NCBI GenBank assembly: GCA_040775095.1
Contig: JAXGTD010000171.1
Coordinates: 1-7,292, forward strand
Origin: JAXGTD01 sp040775095
GTDB lineage: Bacteria > Pseudomonadota > Gammaproteobacteria > Chromatiales > Chromatiaceae
Length of the DNA stretch: 7,292 bases
Reading direction: 5' to 3'
The notes beneath the pieces are model-generated. The model was given only the letters and a program-made list of their open reading frames with translations, searched no databases and was not told the DNA's origin. Position 1 is the first letter of the stretch, and each line of letters opens with the position of its first letter. The translations under genes were made by a program, and so were the position numbers. Below, piece by piece: positions 5,303 to 7,292 of the stretch.

Positions 5303-6097
5303 ATGGAGTCGACCACGTACACCGGCAGCACCCGCTGGGATGAGCTCGTCGTCAATCACGTGCGGCCCACGCAACCATTCAGGTGGCTCGCCAGGGGTTG
5401 GCATGACCTGCGCCAAGCGGGTCGCTACAGCCTCCGGTACGGTGCGGCGATCGTGCTCGTCAGCGGCTTGCTGACACTCGGCCTGATCGCCGCCGGATAC
5501 TACTTCCTCGTTCCCTTTCTCGCCGCCGGCTTCTTCCTGGTCGCCCCGGCCATCGGCCTGGGCCTCTATCAAATGAGCGCACACCTGGAGCACGGCGAGC
5601 CGCTCAAGGCCTGCAATGCGCTAGAGGCCTGGCGGCGCAACCAGGGCCAGCTCAGCATCGTGGCGGCCGGTTTCCTGATCATCATGCAGCTGTGGATGGC
5701 GGCGAACTTCGTGCTCTTCGCCCTGCTCTATTCGGGCGTATCGCCTCCCCTGGACCGATTCTTCACCAGTGTCTTCCTGTCCGACGAGGGAAAGGTCTTT
5801 GCACTCGCGAGCGTCGCGGTCGGTTTCGTGCTCGCCTGGTGTGCGTTCGCGATCAGTGCCGTGTCCGTTCCCATGCTGATCGACCGCGGGATCGACGGCT
5901 TCACGGCGGTGCGCATCAGTATCAAGTCCGTCCTGCAGAACATGGCCACCATGACCCTCTGGGCGCTGATCATCGTCGTGATTGTCGGCCTCGGACTGAT
6001 CACCTTCTACATCGGCCTGATCATCTCCCTACCGCTGATCGGCCACGCCAGCTGGCACGCCTACCGCGATCTGGTCCCGGCTGTGGCACACACCTGA
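5303..6097 (+). CDS. DUF2189-type multi-pass integral membrane protein
   Basis: This 264-residue protein has five or six hydrophobic segments (about 47-66, 68-88, 117-142, 165-190, 214-245) and the features I associate with the DUF2189/COG5473 group. These are a short cytoplasmic N-terminus with PFRWLARGWHDLRQAGRYSLRYG (25-47), a middle hydrophobic helix pair, VPMLIDRGIDGFTAVRIS (189-206), a helix starting NMATMTLWALI (213-223), and the C-terminal signature LPLIGHASWHAYRDLVP (243-259). No biochemical function is established for this family. The start is secured by GGAGG at 5292-5296, 6 nt before the ATG; the frame is open further upstream into sulP but without family-like sequence. It lies 166 bp downstream of sulP on the same strand, so co-transcription is possible. 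Confidence 0.9.
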   Translation: MESTTYTGSTRWDELVVNHVRPTQPFRWLARGWHDLRQAGRYSLRYGAAIVLVSGLLTLGLIAAGYYFLVPFLAAGFFLVAPAIGLGLYQMSAHLEHGEPLKACNALEAWRRNQGQLSIVAAGFLIIMQLWMAANFVLFALLYSGVSPPLDRFFTSVFLSDEGKVFALASVAVGFVLAWCAFAISAVSVPMLIDRGIDGFTAVRISIKSVLQNMATMTLWALIIVVIVGLGLITFYIGLIISLPLIGHASWHAYRDLVPAVAHT

Positions 6098-6117
6098 GGC
6101 GGACCGCCGCCCGCCTC
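6096..6117. terminator. Possible terminator-like hairpin between convergent genes
   Basis: GAGGC-GG (beginning in the stop codon) can pair with CC-C-GCCTC, giving 7 pairs with a one-base bulge. It sits right at the end of the DUF2189 gene, before the convergent secreted-protein gene. Four C residues rather than T follow, so Rho-independent termination is doubtful. Confidence 0.25.
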
Positions 6118-6202
6118 CCCCGCGCGCGGCTGTCTGATTCGCCTCGATTCGTCCGCTTGTCGTCCCCAACTGTCCAGAGCTCGGAGCCCCCGTCACAGGA
6201 AA

Positions 6203-6775
6203 TCAATCCGTGTATTCCTCCAACTCCGTTCCCCATCCGTAGGCGTCATACTGTCGGTATTGCCCATAGTCATCCTGGATCATTTCCGAGCCATCGAAGC
6301 CCTCATAGACAGTTCCTGGCGAGAAATATGGCATCTCGTAGACATCAGTGCCATTGGTATACAGTGATCGCTCGTGGATGCCTTCCCGCACATACTGTTG
6401 GTGCCCTATGTATTGCTGCCGCGACCGGTCCATATAGCTATTGAACATGCCGTCGAGGACCGCGTTACTATCGTTGACATAGCCCTGTTGCTGCACCTGG
6501 AACGCTTGCTCGCGGCGTTGCAGGTCCGCGTAAAAGCCCGGATTCTGTTCGCGCGACAATGCAACGAGATAGTCAAGCACTTGTTGGTCCGGCGTAGACC
6601 AGTCCCCGGTTTGTTCGCGATAAGCGGAAACGGCGTTTTGCGCATGCATCTGCGCTCTTTGTCCCGCCTCGGCGGCGAGCTGTTCCACGTACCCGATGTA
6701 GTCTTGGGAGTGTGCTGACATGCCGGTCAGAATGCCAAGCAGACCCGGAATAATGATGAGTTTTCTATTCTTCAT
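6203..6775 (-). CDS. Exported Gln/Tyr-rich protein of unknown function
   Basis: The protein (190 residues from the ATG at 6775) begins MKNRKLIIIPGLLGILTGMSAHSQ. This is a standard signal peptide: Lys/Arg N-region, hydrophobic core 6-19 and a likely cleavage site near AHS-Q (21-24). The mature part has no cysteine or TM helix. Residues 28-130 look helical and very Gln/Ala/Arg-rich (QLAAEAGQRAQMHAQNAVSAYREQ, QRREQAFQVQQQGYV, MDRSRQQYIGHQQYVREG). The C-terminal 50 residues are acidic, Tyr/Gly-rich and probably extended, with an MPYFSPGTVYEGFDGSEM-like stretch (148-165) and many Tyr (YGQYRQYDAYGWG). I recognise no family. A further in-frame ATG at 6790 adds five residues that spoil nothing, but neither ATG has a good ribosome binding site. 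Base composition is less GC-rich than that of the neighbours. An IS3 remnant abuts it upstream, so the promoter may be IS-derived. Confidence 0.78.
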   Translation of the reverse strand: MKNRKLIIIPGLLGILTGMSAHSQDYIGYVEQLAAEAGQRAQMHAQNAVSAYREQTGDWSTPDQQVLDYLVALSREQNPGFYADLQRREQAFQVQQQGYVNDSNAVLDGMFNSYMDRSRQQYIGHQQYVREGIHERSLYTNGTDVYEMPYFSPGTVYEGFDGSEMIQDDYGQYRQYDAYGWGTELEEYTD

Positions 6776-7157
6776 GAGTATGCCATTCAAGGGTCGGTTT
6801 GTTAGCGGTCAAGGATCCGACACCGGCCGTGTCCGGACTGAGGTTGACACATAGGGCAGGTGCCATGCCGACCAGACCCAAGACCCGCATGAGCCCCTGC
6901 ACCCGTTTGCGATTGACTGTATGCCCTTGTTCTGACAGCGCGAGCACCATGCGCCGACTGCCGTAGAACGGCCGGCGGGTATACTCCGCGTCGATCCGCC
7001 CCAACAGCTCCAAGTCCAGCTCGTCCAAGACTTCCTCGCGACGCGGCCCGTACACCCACGAGCGTACCACCCCCGCCAACGCCCACTGCCGGCTCACCGG
7101 CAACGGCTGAGACTGCCCTGGCGCCCCGCGCTCGATCCACGCCCGCCTCACACTCAC
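6765..7157 (-). pseudogene. IS3-family transposase OrfB, truncated (HTH_21 part only)
   Basis: The frame starts VSVRRAWIERGAP at the GTG overlapping the orfA stop, or is entered by frameshift at the A8 run. It contains the start region PLPVSRQWALAGVVRSWVYG and the HTH_21-like segment DAEYTRRPFYGSRRMVLAL then VNRKRVQGLMRVLGLVGMAP, which ends at about 6858. Full OrfB proteins continue with a proline-rich linker and the rve/DDE integrase domain; here the sequence becomes unrelated. Just after GMAP another frame reads PMCQPQSGHGR, resembling the P.TS.PHP.H linker, so a one-base indel probably precedes the loss. The remaining open frame runs on to 6765, overlapping the start of the secreted-protein gene. 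No active transposase can be made. Confidence 0.85.
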
Positions 7158-7292
7158 AGGCTCAGTCCGAACTTTTTTTTCAGCCAATCCAGCTCAACCT
7201 TCAGCCGCCCGATCTCGCTGTAGAGCCGCTCCGTGTCACCCGGGCCCTCGACCGCCTTCGGCCCACGCTTCTTCTCAAACAGGCTCTGCGCC
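7154..7292 (-). CDS. IS3-family transposase OrfA, C-terminal part (cut by window edge)
   Basis: The last 45 codons of OrfA are present, starting AQSLFEKKRGPKAVEG, then ERLYSEIGRLKVELDWLKKKFGLSL before TGA. The leucine-rich ELY..IG.LKVELDWLKKK segment is the characteristic OrfA leucine zipper used for multimerisation of IS3-family transposases. The DNA-binding HTH lies beyond the window. The stop overlaps the orfB GTG by four bases (GTGA), and an A8 run lies 16 nt before the stop codon. Confidence 0.88.
   Translation of the reverse strand, partial: AQSLFEKKRGPKAVEGPGDTERLYSEIGRLKVELDWLKKKFGLSL
7173..7180 (-). promoter_or_regulatory. A8 slippery run for -1 programmed frameshifting of orfAB
   Basis: Eight A residues followed by G on the minus strand lie in the LDWLKKK codons of orfA. 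In IS3-family elements such a run lets ribosomes slip by -1, producing the OrfAB fusion transposase. The -1 frame here continues into the OrfB reading frame, as expected. Since OrfB is truncated the signal is now probably without purpose. Confidence 0.6.

Larger units (their letters stand above)
6820..7292 (-). mobile_element. IS3-family insertion sequence remnant (continues beyond right edge)
   Basis: The minus strand carries the end of an IS3-type orfA and the beginning of orfB in the usual overlapping arrangement, but the DDE catalytic domain of orfB (normally about 170 further residues) is absent. The element has therefore lost its right half and cannot transpose by itself. Similarity fades near 6820-6858; no terminal inverted repeat can be identified in the window. 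The left boundary given is approximate. Confidence 0.8.

Noticed and set aside
5157..5303. Short membrane-like frame starting MDAQSLVFSFMLFY
   Set aside because: No Shine-Dalgarno sequence, and the frame continues out of phase into the DUF2189 gene, where it becomes nonsense.

Overview
The window looks like chromosomal DNA from a GC-rich proteobacterium. A gammaproteobacterium is my best guess, based on the protein families present (a STAS-containing SulP transporter, a DUF2189-type membrane protein, a MarR/MAPEG pair, a PhnB-like VOC protein, an IS3-family remnant) and on codon use dominated by G/C third positions. This is inference; no rRNA or other firm marker is present.

Left part (1-1942), all on the minus strand, reading right to left: a PhnB/VOC-fold protein (1942-1463), a small conserved-looking hypothetical protein (1322-972), a MarR-family regulator (665-258) and the first 74 codons of a MAPEG-family membrane protein that runs off the left edge. 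The clearest regulatory signal in the window is here. A 14-bp inverted repeat, GTTGTA-NN-TACAAC, occurs once just upstream of the MarR gene and once in the short gap just upstream of the MAPEG gene. This suggests a regulator that represses both itself and its neighbour.

Middle (1943-2997): about 1.05 kb between the divergent VOC and sulP genes with no gene I can support. It holds a lone 29-nt sequence that closely resembles a type I-E CRISPR repeat (24 of 29 positions, including 21 consecutive), a neighbouring long hairpin, and several short perfect inverted repeats. No second repeat at CRISPR spacing and no cas gene is visible.

Right-centre (2998-6097), plus strand: a 712-residue SulP/SLC26-type anion transporter with a C-terminal STAS domain and an unusual insertion of about 135 residues, partly coiled-coil, between two membrane segments. 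It is followed after 166 bp by a DUF2189-type multi-pass membrane protein with its own strong ribosome binding site.

Right end (6203-7292), minus strand: a 190-residue, Gln/Tyr-rich protein with a signal peptide and no family I recognise. Directly upstream is the decayed stub of an IS3-family element: the OrfA C-terminus, an A8 slippery run, and the OrfB N-terminus with the catalytic domain missing. The IS-derived frame runs past the start codon of the secreted gene, so an old insertion/deletion event has replaced or reshaped that gene's upstream region.
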